A DNA stretch of 64,000 nt, from assembly GCF_041261205.1 (NCBI RefSeq), contig NZ_JBGCCH010000005.1:372001-436000 (forward strand), read 5' to 3'. The stretch's first letter is position 1; each line of letters starts with the position of its first letter. Of the stretch, positions 36,243 through 45,119 are shown piece by piece. The DNA is from Catenulispora sp. MAP5-51 (GTDB lineage Bacteria > Actinomycetota > Actinomycetes > Streptomycetales > Catenulisporaceae). The translations under genes and the position numbers were made by a program. A model generated the notes under the pieces. That model was not told the origin of the DNA and did no database searches. It saw only the letters and a list, made by a program, of their open reading frames with translations.

Positions 36243-37117
36243 GCCCAGCGAGCATCGACCCGCAAGCCGCGTACGAGCACTGCGAACGGGTGGTCCGCTC
36301 GCGGGCCCGGAACTTCGCGTACGGCATCCGCCTGCTGCCGACCACCAAGCGGCAGGCGCTGTCCGCGGTCTACGCCTTCGCCCGGCGCGTCGACGACATC
36401 GGCGACGGCTCGCAGACCCGCGGCGAGCGCCTGGCGCAGCTGGCCACCGCCCGCGAGGAGCTGCACCGCATCGAGGAGCAGACCGAGGACCCGGTGCTGG
36501 TCGCGCTGGCCGACGCCGCGAAGAAGCACCCGATCCCGCTGGCCGCCTTCGACGAGCTCATCGACGGCTGCGAGGCCGACGTGCGCGGCACCGACTACGC
36601 CACGGCCGACGAGCTGACCTTCTACTGCCGCTGCGTCGCCGGCTCCATCGGCCGGCTCTCGCTCGGCGTCTACGGTGTCGACCCGGCGCGCCTGGAAGAG
36701 GCCTCCGGCTACGCCGACTCCCTCGGCGTGGCGCTGCAGCTCACCAACATCCTGCGCGACATCCGCGAGGACGGCCTCATGGGCCGCGTCTACCTGCCGG
36801 CCGACGAACTGGTCCGGCACGGCTGCACGCTGAAGATCGACGAGCACGACCGCTTCGTCGACGACGAGGCCGACCTGGCCGCCCTGGTCCGCGACCAGGC
36901 GGCGTACGCCCGCGGCTGGTACGACACCGGGCTGAAGCTGCTGCCGCTGCTGGACCGGCGCAGCGCCGCCTGCACGGCGGCCATGGCCGGGATCTACCGC
37001 CGGCTGCTCGTCCGCATCGCCGAGCAGCCGATCAGCGCCCTGAACTCCCGCATGTCGCTCCCGGCCTGGGAGAAGGGCGTGGTCGCGGCCCGCGCGCTGG
37101 CCGGGGTGACGCCGTGA
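36239..37117 (+). CDS. hpnD: presqualene diphosphate synthase HpnD
   Basis: 292 residues from the GTG at 36239, overlapping the hpnC stop (GTGA) with GGAAGGGA upstream. Motifs are YAFARRVDDIGDG (first Asp-rich site), CRCVAGSIGRLSLGVYG and LTNILRDIREDGLMGRVYLPADEL (second site). It condenses two farnesyl diphosphates to presqualene diphosphate. The frame is open far upstream through other genes, but the SD site and family length fix the start here. Confidence 0.95.
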   Translation: MSPASIDPQAAYEHCERVVRSRARNFAYGIRLLPTTKRQALSAVYAFARRVDDIGDGSQTRGERLAQLATAREELHRIEEQTEDPVLVALADAAKKHPIPLAAFDELIDGCEADVRGTDYATADELTFYCRCVAGSIGRLSLGVYGVDPARLEEASGYADSLGVALQLTNILRDIREDGLMGRVYLPADELVRHGCTLKIDEHDRFVDDEADLAALVRDQAAYARGWYDTGLKLLPLLDRRSAACTAAMAGIYRRLLVRIAEQPISALNSRMSLPAWEKGVVAARALAGVTP

Positions 37118-38448
37118 GCGTGGCCGTGGTCGGCGGAGGCCTGGCCGGCATCGCGGCGGCCGTCGCGCTCCAGGAGGCCGGGATCGAGGTCGAGCTGTAC
37201 GAGGCCCGCCCGCGCCTGGGCGGGGCCACGCACTCCTTTCAGCGGGCCGGCACCGACGGCGGCCCGGACCTGACCGTGGACAACGGCCAGCACGTGCTGC
37301 TGCGCGCCTTCACCGCCTACCGCGGCCTGCTGCAACGCCTGGGCACCGCGCACGGCATCGACCTGCAGAACCGCTTCGACCTGCGGATCCTGACGCCCGA
37401 CGAGCGCCCCGAGGCCCGCCTGCGGCGCACCGGCCTGCCGGGTCCGATGCATCTGCTCCCCGCGCTGGCCACCTACTCCCTGCTATCCCCGGCCGAGCGG
37501 CTGCGCGCCGCCTCGGCCTCGTTGGCTATGCGCAAGGTCAACCCGGACGACCCGCACGTGGACGCGATGAGCCTGGGCTACTGGCTCGACCGGCACGGCC
37601 AGAGCGACCGCACCCGCCGCTACCTGTGGGAGCTGTTCGTCACCGCCGCGCTGAACTGCGGCGTGGACGAGGCCTCGCTCGGATTGTCCGCGATGGTGAT
37701 CCAGAAGGCGCTGCTCGGCCGGGCCGACGCCGCCGACATCGGCGTCCCTCGCATCCCGCTGGGCGAACTGCACGGCCGCGCCGCCGAGAAGACGCTGCGC
37801 GGCGTGCACCTGAAGACCAAGGTCGAGCAGGTCGTCTCGGGCAACCGGCTGGTAGTCGACGGCTTCCCGGTCGATGCCGAGGCGGTGATCGTCGCGGTGC
37901 CGCATCCGGCCGCCGCCGCGCTGGTGCCCGAGGCGGCGTGTCCGGACCGGGGGAGCTGGGCCGGCCTGGCGTCCTCGCCGATCGTCGACGTGCACGTGCT
38001 CTACGACCGTCCCGTTCTGGATTCGCCGTTCGCGGCCGTCGTCGACTCCCCGGTGCAGTGGGTCTTCGACCGCACCAGCGCCGCCGGTCTCGACCCGGAA
38101 CACGGCCAGTACGTCAGCAGCGTCGTCTCGGCGGCCGGGCAGTGGATCGACGCGCCGGTCGCGCAGATCCGGCGGGCGTTCCTGCCGGCGCTGGCCGAGG
38201 CGCTGCCGCGGGCCCGGCGCGCGCGGGTCGCGGAGTTCTTCGTCACCCGCGAACGACACGCCACGTTCCGCCAGACGCCGGGCTCCGGGGCCCTGCGTCC
38301 GGCCGCCGAAACGGGGGTACCAGGGCTCTTCCTCGCCGGCGCGTGGACCGCCACGGGCTGGCCCGACACCATGGAGGGCGCGGTGCGCAGCGGACTGACG
38401 GCCGCCCGCCTGTGCCGTCGCCACCTGCAGAAAGGCAACGTCCGATGA
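37114..38448 (+). CDS. hpnE: hydroxysqualene dehydroxylase HpnE (FAD enzyme)
   Basis: 444 residues, GTG start overlapping the hpnD stop by 4 nt. The N-terminal FAD-binding motif is VAVVGGGLAGIAAAVALQEAG followed by YEARPRLGGATHSF; the C-terminal FAD segment is GLFLAGAWTATGWPDTMEGAVRSG. It belongs to the amine-oxidase/phytoene-desaturase superfamily and reduces hydroxysqualene to squalene. The next gene overlaps its stop (ATGA). Confidence 0.95.
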   Translation: MSVAVVGGGLAGIAAAVALQEAGIEVELYEARPRLGGATHSFQRAGTDGGPDLTVDNGQHVLLRAFTAYRGLLQRLGTAHGIDLQNRFDLRILTPDERPEARLRRTGLPGPMHLLPALATYSLLSPAERLRAASASLAMRKVNPDDPHVDAMSLGYWLDRHGQSDRTRRYLWELFVTAALNCGVDEASLGLSAMVIQKALLGRADAADIGVPRIPLGELHGRAAEKTLRGVHLKTKVEQVVSGNRLVVDGFPVDAEAVIVAVPHPAAAALVPEAACPDRGSWAGLASSPIVDVHVLYDRPVLDSPFAAVVDSPVQWVFDRTSAAGLDPEHGQYVSSVVSAAGQWIDAPVAQIRRAFLPALAEALPRARRARVAEFFVTRERHATFRQTPGSGALRPAAETGVPGLFLAGAWTATGWPDTMEGAVRSGLTAARLCRRHLQKGNVR

Positions 38449-39461
38449 CAGTCGTCCCGCACGCCGTGACCGCCGGCCGCGAGCTGGTCGAGGCGGCCAT
38501 GCGCGCCGCCGTCGAACGGCTGGACCCCCGGATGCGCCGGGTCGCGGCGTACCACTTCGGCTGGGTCGAGGCCGACGGCTCGGCGCCGAAGGGCCCGGCC
38601 GGCGGCAAGGCGCTGCGGCCGGCGATGGCGCTGCTGTCGGGCCGCGCCGCCGGCGCCGACATGGCGCGGGTCGTGCCGGCCGCGGTCGCGGTCGAGTTCG
38701 TGCACGCCTTCTCGCTGCTGCACGACGACGTCATGGACAACGACCGCATGCGCCGGCACCGCCCGGCGGCCTGGACGGTCTTCGGCGTCCCGGCCGCGAT
38801 CCTGGCCGGCGACGCGCTGCTGGCGCTGGCCGAGGAGGTGCTGCTGGACCGCGGCACCGCCGGCGCCCACCGCGCTGCCCGGCACATAGCCGCCACCACC
38901 CGCAAACTCATCGCCGGCCAGGCCCTCGACCTGGGCTTCGAGACCCGCACCGACGTCTCGCTGGACGAGTGCACGGTGATGTCGATGGACAAGACCGCGG
39001 CGCTGTTCGCCTGCTCCTGCTCCATCGGCGCGGTGCTGGCCGAGGCGCCCAACCGGCTGGCGCTGGCGCTGTCCGGCTTCGGCGAGGACCTGGGCCTGGC
39101 CTTCCAGCTCGTCGACGACCTGCTCGGCATCTGGGGCGAGCCGGAGGTGACCGGCAAGCCGGTGCTCAACGACCTGCGCTCGCGCAAGAAGTCGCTGCCG
39201 GTGACCGCCGCGCTCGGCGCCGGCACCCCGGCCTCGGCCCGGCTGGCGCTGCTGTACACGCAAACCGACCCGCTGACCGAGCCGCAGCTGGTCGAGGCCG
39301 CCGCGCTGATCGAGGAGGCCGGCGGCCGGGCCTGGGCCGAGGCCGCCGCCGACGCCCGCGTCGCCGCCGCCGAGGCCCGGCTGGCCGGCGCCGACATCCC
39401 GGACGACGTGCGCGCCGAGTTCCTGGCCGTGGCCCGTTTCGTCACCCACCGGGACAGCTAG
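38445..39461 (+). CDS. polyprenyl (farnesyl-type) diphosphate synthase
   Basis: 338 residues from the ATG at 38445 that overlaps the hpnE stop. First aspartate-rich motif LLHDDVMDNDRMRR, second FQLVDDLLGIWGEPEVTGKP. It elongates IPP and DMAPP; in hopanoid operons it supplies farnesyl diphosphate to HpnD, though chain length cannot be read from sequence with certainty. GGKALRPAM near the N-terminus is the substrate-binding Lys/Arg segment. 8 nt separate it from shc. Confidence 0.92.
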   Translation: MTVVPHAVTAGRELVEAAMRAAVERLDPRMRRVAAYHFGWVEADGSAPKGPAGGKALRPAMALLSGRAAGADMARVVPAAVAVEFVHAFSLLHDDVMDNDRMRRHRPAAWTVFGVPAAILAGDALLALAEEVLLDRGTAGAHRAARHIAATTRKLIAGQALDLGFETRTDVSLDECTVMSMDKTAALFACSCSIGAVLAEAPNRLALALSGFGEDLGLAFQLVDDLLGIWGEPEVTGKPVLNDLRSRKKSLPVTAALGAGTPASARLALLYTQTDPLTEPQLVEAAALIEEAGGRAWAEAAADARVAAAEARLAGADIPDDVRAEFLAVARFVTHRDS

Positions 39462-39469
39462 GGGAACCC

Positions 39470-41392
39470 GTGACCGACCTCATCGCCGCCGACCTCGCCG
39501 CCGACCTCGCCGCGACCGGTTCCGCCGACCCCGGCGGCCCTGCAAAAGCGGCCGCCACGCTCAAGGCCACCACGCTCAAGGCCGCCGCCGACCACCTGCT
39601 CGGCCTGCAGGACACCGCCGGCTGGTGGAAGGGCGAGCTGGAGACCAACGTCACCATGGACGCCGAGGACCTGCTGCTGCGCCAGTTCCTGGGCATCCGC
39701 ACCGACGAGGTGACCCGCGAGGCCGGCGACTGGATCCGCTCCCAGCAGCGCGCCGACGGCACCTGGGCGAACTTCTTCGACGGCCCGGCCGACCTGTCCA
39801 CGACCATCGAGGCCTACGCGGCCCTGAAGATGGCCGGCGACTCCCCGGACGCCGAGCACATGATCGCCGCCCGCGCCTACATCCTGGAGGCCGGCGGCAT
39901 CGAGGCCAGCCGGGTCTTCACCCGCATCTGGCTCGCGCTGTTCGGCGAATGGCAGTGGTCGGACCTGCCGGTGATGCCGCCGGAGCTGATCTACCTGCCG
40001 AAGTGGTTCCCGCTCAACGTCTACGACTGGGCCTGCTGGGCCCGGCAGACCGTGGTCCCGCTGACCATCGTCAACGCCCTGCGTCCGGTGCGGCCGCTCG
40101 GCTTCGACCTGGTGGAGCTGCGCAGCGGCCGGCGCGCGCCCGCGCAGCGCGGCTTCTTCAGCACGCTCGACCGCGCCTTGCACGTCTATGAGAAGCGGCC
40201 GCTGCGGTCGGTGCGGGACGCTGCGCTGCGCCGCTCCGCCGACTGGATCATCGCGCGTCAGGAGGCTGACGGCTCCTGGGGCGGGATCCAGCCGCCGTGG
40301 GTGTACTCGCTGATGGCGCTGAACCTGCTCGGCTACGGCGTCGACCATCCGGTGATGCGCAAGGGCATCGAGGGCCTGGACCGGTTCACGATCCGCGACG
40401 AACGCGGCCGCCGCCTGGAGGCGTGCCAGTCCCCGGTGTGGGACACCGTCCTGGCGATGACCGCGCTGCGCGACGCCGACCTGCCCGAGGACCACCCGGC
40501 GCTGGTGAAGGCCGCCGACTGGGTGCTCGAAGAGGAGATCACCAACCCCGGCGACTGGTCGGTGCGCCGGCCGCGCGTGGCGCCCGGCGGCTGGGCCTTC
40601 GAGTTCGACAACGACGGCTACCCCGACGTCGACGACACCGCCGAGGTGCTGCTCGCGCTGAACCGCGTCGCGCACCCGGACGCGCCCGCCGCCATCCGGC
40701 GCGGCGTGGACTGGCTGGAGGGCATGGCCAGCAAAGACGGCGGCTACGGGGCCTTCGACGCCGACAACACCCGCACCCTGGCGCTCAAGCTGCCGTTCTG
40801 CGACTTCGGCGCCGTCATCGACCCGCCGACCGCCGACGTCACCGCGCACACCCTGGAGGCCTACGCGGCCCTGGGACGCGGCGGCTCGCCGGCCTCGCGG
40901 CGCGCGCTGGAGTGGCTGGTGCGCGCGCAGGAGAGCGACGGATCCTGGTTCGGGCGCTGGGGCGCCAACCACGTCTACGGCACCGGCGCCGTGGTCCCGG
41001 CGATGGTGGCCGCGGGCGTGGACCCGCAGGACGAGATGATCCGCCGCGCCGTCCGCTGGCTGGAGGAGCACCAGAACGACGACGGCGGCTGGGGCGAGGA
41101 CCTGCGCTCCTACCGCGACAAGCGGTGGATCGGGCGCGGGGTCTCGACCGCCTCGCAGACCGCGTGGGCGCTGCTGGCGCTGCTCGCGGCGGGGGAGGAG
41201 CGCGGGACGGCGGTCGAGCACGGTGTCCGGTTCCTGGTGCGCACGCAGCGTCCCGACGGGACGTGGGACGAGGACCACTACACGGGGACCGGCTTCCCCG
41301 GCGACTTCTACCTGAACTACCACCTGTACCGGCTGGTCTTCCCGGTCAGCGCGCTCGGCCGTTATGTGAAGGCCGTGGGGGCCGTGTCATGA
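39470..41392 (+). CDS. shc: squalene-hopene cyclase
   Basis: 640 residues from the GTG at 39470 with GGGGAA close upstream. Membrane-associated prenyltransferase-like alpha-barrels with repeated QW motifs (SQQRADGTWANFF, ARQEADGSWGGIQPPWVYS, RAQESDGSWFGRW, HQNDDGGWGEDL, TQRPDGTWDEDHYTG). The catalytic acid motif is Asp386-Val-Asp388-Asp389-Thr390. It cyclises squalene to hopene/hopanol in one step. Its stop overlaps the start of hpnG. Confidence 0.98.
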   Translation: MTDLIAADLAADLAATGSADPGGPAKAAATLKATTLKAAADHLLGLQDTAGWWKGELETNVTMDAEDLLLRQFLGIRTDEVTREAGDWIRSQQRADGTWANFFDGPADLSTTIEAYAALKMAGDSPDAEHMIAARAYILEAGGIEASRVFTRIWLALFGEWQWSDLPVMPPELIYLPKWFPLNVYDWACWARQTVVPLTIVNALRPVRPLGFDLVELRSGRRAPAQRGFFSTLDRALHVYEKRPLRSVRDAALRRSADWIIARQEADGSWGGIQPPWVYSLMALNLLGYGVDHPVMRKGIEGLDRFTIRDERGRRLEACQSPVWDTVLAMTALRDADLPEDHPALVKAADWVLEEEITNPGDWSVRRPRVAPGGWAFEFDNDGYPDVDDTAEVLLALNRVAHPDAPAAIRRGVDWLEGMASKDGGYGAFDADNTRTLALKLPFCDFGAVIDPPTADVTAHTLEAYAALGRGGSPASRRALEWLVRAQESDGSWFGRWGANHVYGTGAVVPAMVAAGVDPQDEMIRRAVRWLEEHQNDDGGWGEDLRSYRDKRWIGRGVSTASQTAWALLALLAAGEERGTAVEHGVRFLVRTQRPDGTWDEDHYTGTGFPGDFYLNYHLYRLVFPVSALGRYVKAVGAVS

Positions 41393-42024
41393 CCGATCTG
41401 CTCGTCTGCGCGGCGCTCGGCATCGAGGCCCGAGCCCTGAAGACTGACGGCCTGCGGGTCGAGCGGGTCGGCATGGGCTTGCGGCGGGCCGAGGAGTTCG
41501 CGCGGCGCGAGCGGGCTTTCGACGTGCTGGCCGTCGCGGGCTTCGGCGGCGCCACCGACGGGTGCCTGAAGCCCGGGGACTTGGTGGTCGCCGACGAGGT
41601 GCGCCAGGGCGGTGCGGTGATCGCGTGCCCGTGGGCCGACACGGTCGCCTTCGCGCTGGAGCAGCACCTGATCCTGGAGCCCGAAGCCGAGGCCGAGGCA
41701 GACGCCCACGCGCATGCGCACGGTGCGGCCCGGCGCGTCCCGGCCGTGGTCACCGGCCCGATCGCGACCATCGAGCACGTCGCCTCCTCCGACCTGCTGA
41801 CCCGGCTGGCCGGACAGGGCGTGACCACGGTGGACATGGAGTCGTTCCCCCTGGTCGCGACCGCGCGCGGCCGGCCGTTCACGGTGGTCCGGGTGGTCGT
41901 GGACACCCCGGACCACCCGCTGGTCCGCCCCTCGACCCTGCGCGCGGGACTGACCGCGCGAAAACGCCTGCGAGCCGTCGGCGTCGTCCTGCGGCACTGG
42001 GCCACAGCACTCGAACACGTCTGA
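41389..42024 (+). CDS. hpnG: adenosylhopane nucleosidase-like phosphorylase HpnG
   Basis: 211 residues from the ATG overlapping the shc stop. Nucleoside phosphorylase fold: LLVCAALGIEARAL, AVAGFGGATDGCLKPGDLVVADEV, VDMESFPLVATARGRPFTVVRVVVDTPDH, the last with the conserved MES and Asp of the MTA/SAH nucleosidase group. It removes adenine from adenosylhopane to give ribosylhopane. An EAEAEADAHAHAHG expansion lies in a loop (41681-41735), which is unusual for the family. Confidence 0.9.
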   Translation: MTDLLVCAALGIEARALKTDGLRVERVGMGLRRAEEFARRERAFDVLAVAGFGGATDGCLKPGDLVVADEVRQGGAVIACPWADTVAFALEQHLILEPEAEAEADAHAHAHGAARRVPAVVTGPIATIEHVASSDLLTRLAGQGVTTVDMESFPLVATARGRPFTVVRVVVDTPDHPLVRPSTLRAGLTARKRLRAVGVVLRHWATALEHV

Positions 42025-42033
42025 AGAACCCAC

Positions 42034-42075
42034 CTGATCCACCCGAACTGATCCACCCGCACTGATCTACTCGCA
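42034..42075 (+). repeat. three 14-nt direct repeats before hpnH
   Basis: CTGATCCACCCGAA, CTGATCCACCCGCA and CTGATCTACTCGCA follow one another at 42034, 42048 and 42062 in the 66-nt gap between hpnG and hpnH. The third runs into the hpnH ribosome site AAGGAGG. They could be repeat expansion or affect hpnH translation. Confidence 0.75.
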
Positions 42076-42090
42076 AGGAGGCGCGGAACC

Positions 42091-43095
42091 ATGGGAATGC
42101 CGGTCCGCCAGAGCATCCGCATCGGAAGCTACATCCTGGGCAACAAGCTGCGCCGCCGCGAGAAGTTCCCCCTCCTGGTGGAGCTGGAGCCGCTGTTCGC
42201 CTGCAACCTGTCCTGCGCCGGCTGCGGCAAGATCCAGCACCCGGCGGACGTCCTCAAGCGCCGCATGCCGGTCGAGCAGGCGCTCGCCGCGATGCGCGAA
42301 TGCGGGGCGCCGATGGTCTCCATCGCCGGCGGCGAGCCGCTGATGCACCCGCAGATCGGCGAGCTGGTCGACGAGCTGGTGAAGATGAAGCGCTACGTGT
42401 TCCTGTGCACGAACGCCCTGCTGATCCCCAAGAAGCTGGACCGCTTCAAGCCCTCGCGCTACTTCACCTGGGTGATCCACCTCGACGGCCTGCGCGAACG
42501 CCACGACGAGTCGGTCTGCAAGGAAGGCGTCTTCGACGAGGCGGTGGCGGCGGTCCGCGAACTGCGCCGCCGCGGCTTCCGCGTGACGACGAACACGACC
42601 TTCTTCGACACGGACTCCCCGCAGGACGTGATCGACATCCTGGACTACCTGAACGACGACCTCCGCGTCGACCAGATGATGATCAGCCCCGGCTACGCCT
42701 ACGAGAAGGCCCCGGACCAGGAGCACTTCCTGCCGGTGAAGCAGACCCGCGAGGTCTTCCGCAAAGCGTTCGGGAACGGGAACCGGCAGCGGTGGCGCCT
42801 GAACCACAGCCCGCTGTTCCTGGACTTCCTGGAGGGGAAGGTGGACTTCCCCTGCACCGCGTGGGCGATCCCGAGCTACTCCCTGTTCGGCTGGCAGAAG
42901 CCGTGCTACCTGATGTCGGACGGCTACGCGAAGACGTACAAGGAACTGCTGGAGGAGACCGACTGGGACAGCTACGGCCGCGGCAACGACCCGCGCTGCG
43001 CGAACTGCATGGCGCACTGCGGCTACGAGCCGACGGCGGTGTTCGCGACGCTGGGTTCGCTGCGGGAGTCGGTGCGGGCGCTGCGGGAGGGGTAG
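42091..43095 (+). CDS. hpnH: adenosyl-hopene transferase HpnH (radical SAM)
   Basis: 334 residues. The radical-SAM cluster motif CxxxCxxC is Cys38, Cys42, Cys45 in FACNLSCAGCGK, followed by SIAGGEPLMHPQIGEL. The C-terminal half has the HpnH-type cysteines in KPCYLMSDGYA and RCANCMAHCGYEPTAVF. It adds 5'-deoxyadenosine to hopene to make adenosylhopane. AAGGAGG precedes the ATG. Last gene of the plus-strand hopanoid operon, followed by a hairpin at 43106-43133. Confidence 0.97.
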   Translation: MGMPVRQSIRIGSYILGNKLRRREKFPLLVELEPLFACNLSCAGCGKIQHPADVLKRRMPVEQALAAMRECGAPMVSIAGGEPLMHPQIGELVDELVKMKRYVFLCTNALLIPKKLDRFKPSRYFTWVIHLDGLRERHDESVCKEGVFDEAVAAVRELRRRGFRVTTNTTFFDTDSPQDVIDILDYLNDDLRVDQMMISPGYAYEKAPDQEHFLPVKQTREVFRKAFGNGNRQRWRLNHSPLFLDFLEGKVDFPCTAWAIPSYSLFGWQKPCYLMSDGYAKTYKELLEETDWDSYGRGNDPRCANCMAHCGYEPTAVFATLGSLRESVRALREG

Positions 43096-43105
43096 GGCTG
43101 CGGCC

Positions 43106-43133
43106 GCCGCCGAGGTTCCACGGCCTCGGCGGC
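43106..43133 (+). terminator. hairpin after hpnH
   Basis: A 10-bp stem (GCCGCCGAGG and CCTCGGCGGC) with an 8-nt loop begins 11 nt after the hpnH stop, between converging operons. No U-tract. Confidence 0.6.
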
Positions 43134-43245
43134 GCGCGTTGTCGCGGTCGCCGAACTGTCAGCGCGCTGTGCCGAGCTGTCAGCGCCGCCTGTTATGCAT
43201 GCCTACAAAGGGCGAATATGCCCTAACAAAATGCCGCGCCCCCCT

Positions 43246-44007
43246 TCACACCCCCTCGCCCCCGAACCGCCCCTCCAGCCAGCGATAGACCCCCGGCGCC
43301 ACCCCCTGCACCGCCCCCGGCACCCGCAACCACCGCGGCACATAGACCTCCGCCGCCCCCTGCTCCACGCACCGCACCACCGCGGCGGCCGCCGCCTCCG
43401 TCGGGATCGGCTTGGGCCAGCGGCGCGCGTAAGGCGTCCCGCGCCGCTCGAAGAACGGTGTCGCGATCACCCCCGCGACCACCACGCCGACCCCGACCCC
43501 GGTGCCCCGCAGCTCGCCGCGCAGGCTGTCCGCGAAGCAGCCGAGCCCGGCCTTCGTCGCCGCGTAGACGGACTCGCCCGCCACCCCCACCCGCCCCGCG
43601 ATCGAGCTGACGAACACCACCCGCCCGGCGTCCCGCTCCCGCATCCCCGGCAGCAGCGCGCGGGTCAGCGCGATCGGCGCGGCCAGGTTCACCGCCAGCA
43701 GCCGCTGCGCCGTCCCGGCCGGCATCGCGCCGAAGTCGCCGTACCAGCCGAAGCCCGCGTTGTTCACCAGCACCTCGACGCGCCCGCGCCCGGCTTCCAG
43801 CGCCCGCTCCGCGAGCCGTTCGGCCTCGCCGTCGCGGGCGAGGTCGGCGCAGACCGGCACGCCGTCGACCGCCAGGGCCACCTCGGCGGTCGCGCGCTCG
43901 TCGCGGCCGTGCACCACGACGCGGTAGCCGCGGCGGGCCAGGGCGGCGGCGGTGACGGCGCCGATCCCCGACGAGGCCCCGGTCACCAGGGCGACCCCGG
44001 CCCTCAT
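43246..44007 (-). CDS. short-chain dehydrogenase/reductase in the dxs-ispG operon
   Basis: 253 residues, ATG overlapping the ispG stop. Classical [17 protein letters not shown] (cofactor), [19 protein letters not shown], and the catalytic YAATKAGL (Tyr-X3-Lys). The segment [12 protein letters not shown] after it is typical. Substrate unknown; translational coupling to ispG suggests a role in isoprenoid or hopanoid metabolism, such as oxidation/reduction of the hopanoid side chain, but this is inference from position. Confidence 0.85.
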   Translation of the reverse strand: MRAGVALVTGASSGIGAVTAAALARRGYRVVVHGRDERATAEVALAVDGVPVCADLARDGEAERLAERALEAGRGRVEVLVNNAGFGWYGDFGAMPAGTAQRLLAVNLAAPIALTRALLPGMRERDAGRVVFVSSIAGRVGVAGESVYAATKAGLGCFADSLRGELRGTGVGVGVVVAGVIATPFFERRGTPYARRWPKPIPTEAAAAAVVRCVEQGAAEVYVPRWLRVPGAVQGVAPGVYRWLEGRFGGEGV

Positions 44008-45119
44008 GACGCCTCGGACAGCGCCAGCGCCTCCTCCACGAGCGCCTCGACGATCTGGGCCTCGGGCACCGTGCGGACCACTTCGCCGCGCACGAAGATC
44101 TGGCCCTTGCCGTTCCCGGAGGACACGCCGATGTCGGCCTCGCGCGCCTCGCCGGGGCCGTTCACCACGCAGCCCATCACCGCGACGCGCAGCGGGTGCG
44201 GGAACCCGTCGAAGGCCGCCTGCACCCGCTCGGCCAGCTTGTACACGTCCACCTGCGCGCGCCCGCACGACGGGCACGAGACGATCTCCAGGTGCCGGCG
44301 GCGCAGTCCCAGCGACTCCAGGATGCCGATGCCGACCTTGACCTCCTCCACCGGCGGCGCCGACAGGGAGACCCGGATCGTGTCGCCGATGCCCTCGGCC
44401 AGCAGGATGCCGAAGGCGACGGAGGACTTGATCGTGCCCTGCATCAGGGGCCCGGCCTCGGTGACGCCCAGGTGCAGCGGGTAATCGCACTGCTCGGACA
44501 GCTGGCGGTAGGCCGCCACCATCACCAGCGGATCGTGGTGCTTGACCGAGATCTTGATGTCGCGGAATCCGTGCTCCTCGAACAGCGAGCACTCCCAGAG
44601 CGCGGATTCGACCAGGGCTTCGGGCGTGGCCTTGCCGTATTTCTCATAGAGCCGCTTGTCCAGGGACCCGGCGTTCACGCCGATGCGGATCGGGATCCCC
44701 GCGTCCTGCGCGGCGCGGGCGATCTCGCCGACCTTGTCGTCGAAGGCCTTGATGTTGCCCGGGTTCACCCGCACCGCGGCACAGCCGGCGTCGATGGCGG
44801 CGAAGACGTACCTGGGCTGGAAGTGGATGTCGGCGATGACCGGGATCTGCGACTTCTTCGCGATCATCGGCAGCGCGTCGGCGTCGTCCTGGGAGGGCAC
44901 CGCGACCCGCACGATCTGGCAGCCGGCGGCCGTCAGCTGCGCGATCTGCTGGAGCGTGGCGTTCACGTCCGCGGTCAGGGTGGTGGTCATCGACTGCACC
45001 GACACCGGCGCGCCCCCGCCCACCGGCACGCCGCCGACGTCGAGCTGCCGGCTGATCCTCCGCCGCTCGCGGGCCTGCTCGGCCGGGAAGGCCGGCAGCC
45101 CGAGATCGATGGCGTTCAC
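44004..45119 (-). CDS. ispG: 4-hydroxy-3-methylbut-2-enyl-diphosphate synthase
   Basis: 371 residues from the GTG at 45119 (AGGAGGG 4-5 nt upstream). The frame also reads far upstream through dxs, but the SD site and family length place the start here. TIM-barrel segments [38 protein letters not shown] and [15 protein letters not shown], then the iron-sulfur cysteines in [15 protein letters not shown] and [12 protein letters not shown]. It converts MEcPP to HMBPP in the MEP pathway. Probably a dedicated extra copy serving hopanoid synthesis, as in streptomycetes. Its start overlaps the dxs stop. Confidence 0.96.
   Translation of the reverse strand: MNAIDLGLPAFPAEQARERRRISRQLDVGGVPVGGGAPVSVQSMTTTLTADVNATLQQIAQLTAAGCQIVRVAVPSQDDADALPMIAKKSQIPVIADIHFQPRYVFAAIDAGCAAVRVNPGNIKAFDDKVGEIARAAQDAGIPIRIGVNAGSLDKRLYEKYGKATPEALVESALWECSLFEEHGFRDIKISVKHHDPLVMVAAYRQLSEQCDYPLHLGVTEAGPLMQGTIKSSVAFGILLAEGIGDTIRVSLSAPPVEEVKVGIGILESLGLRRRHLEIVSCPSCGRAQVDVYKLAERVQAAFDGFPHPLRVAVMGCVVNGPGEAREADIGVSSGNGKGQIFVRGEVVRTVPEAQIVEALVEEALALSEAS

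Noticed and set aside
33218-37117. A 1299-codon plus-strand open frame covering several genes
   Set aside because: It is the hpnD frame kept open by high GC. It runs out of frame through the glycosyltransferase and hpnC and antisense through the deacetylase. The true hpnD starts at 36239.
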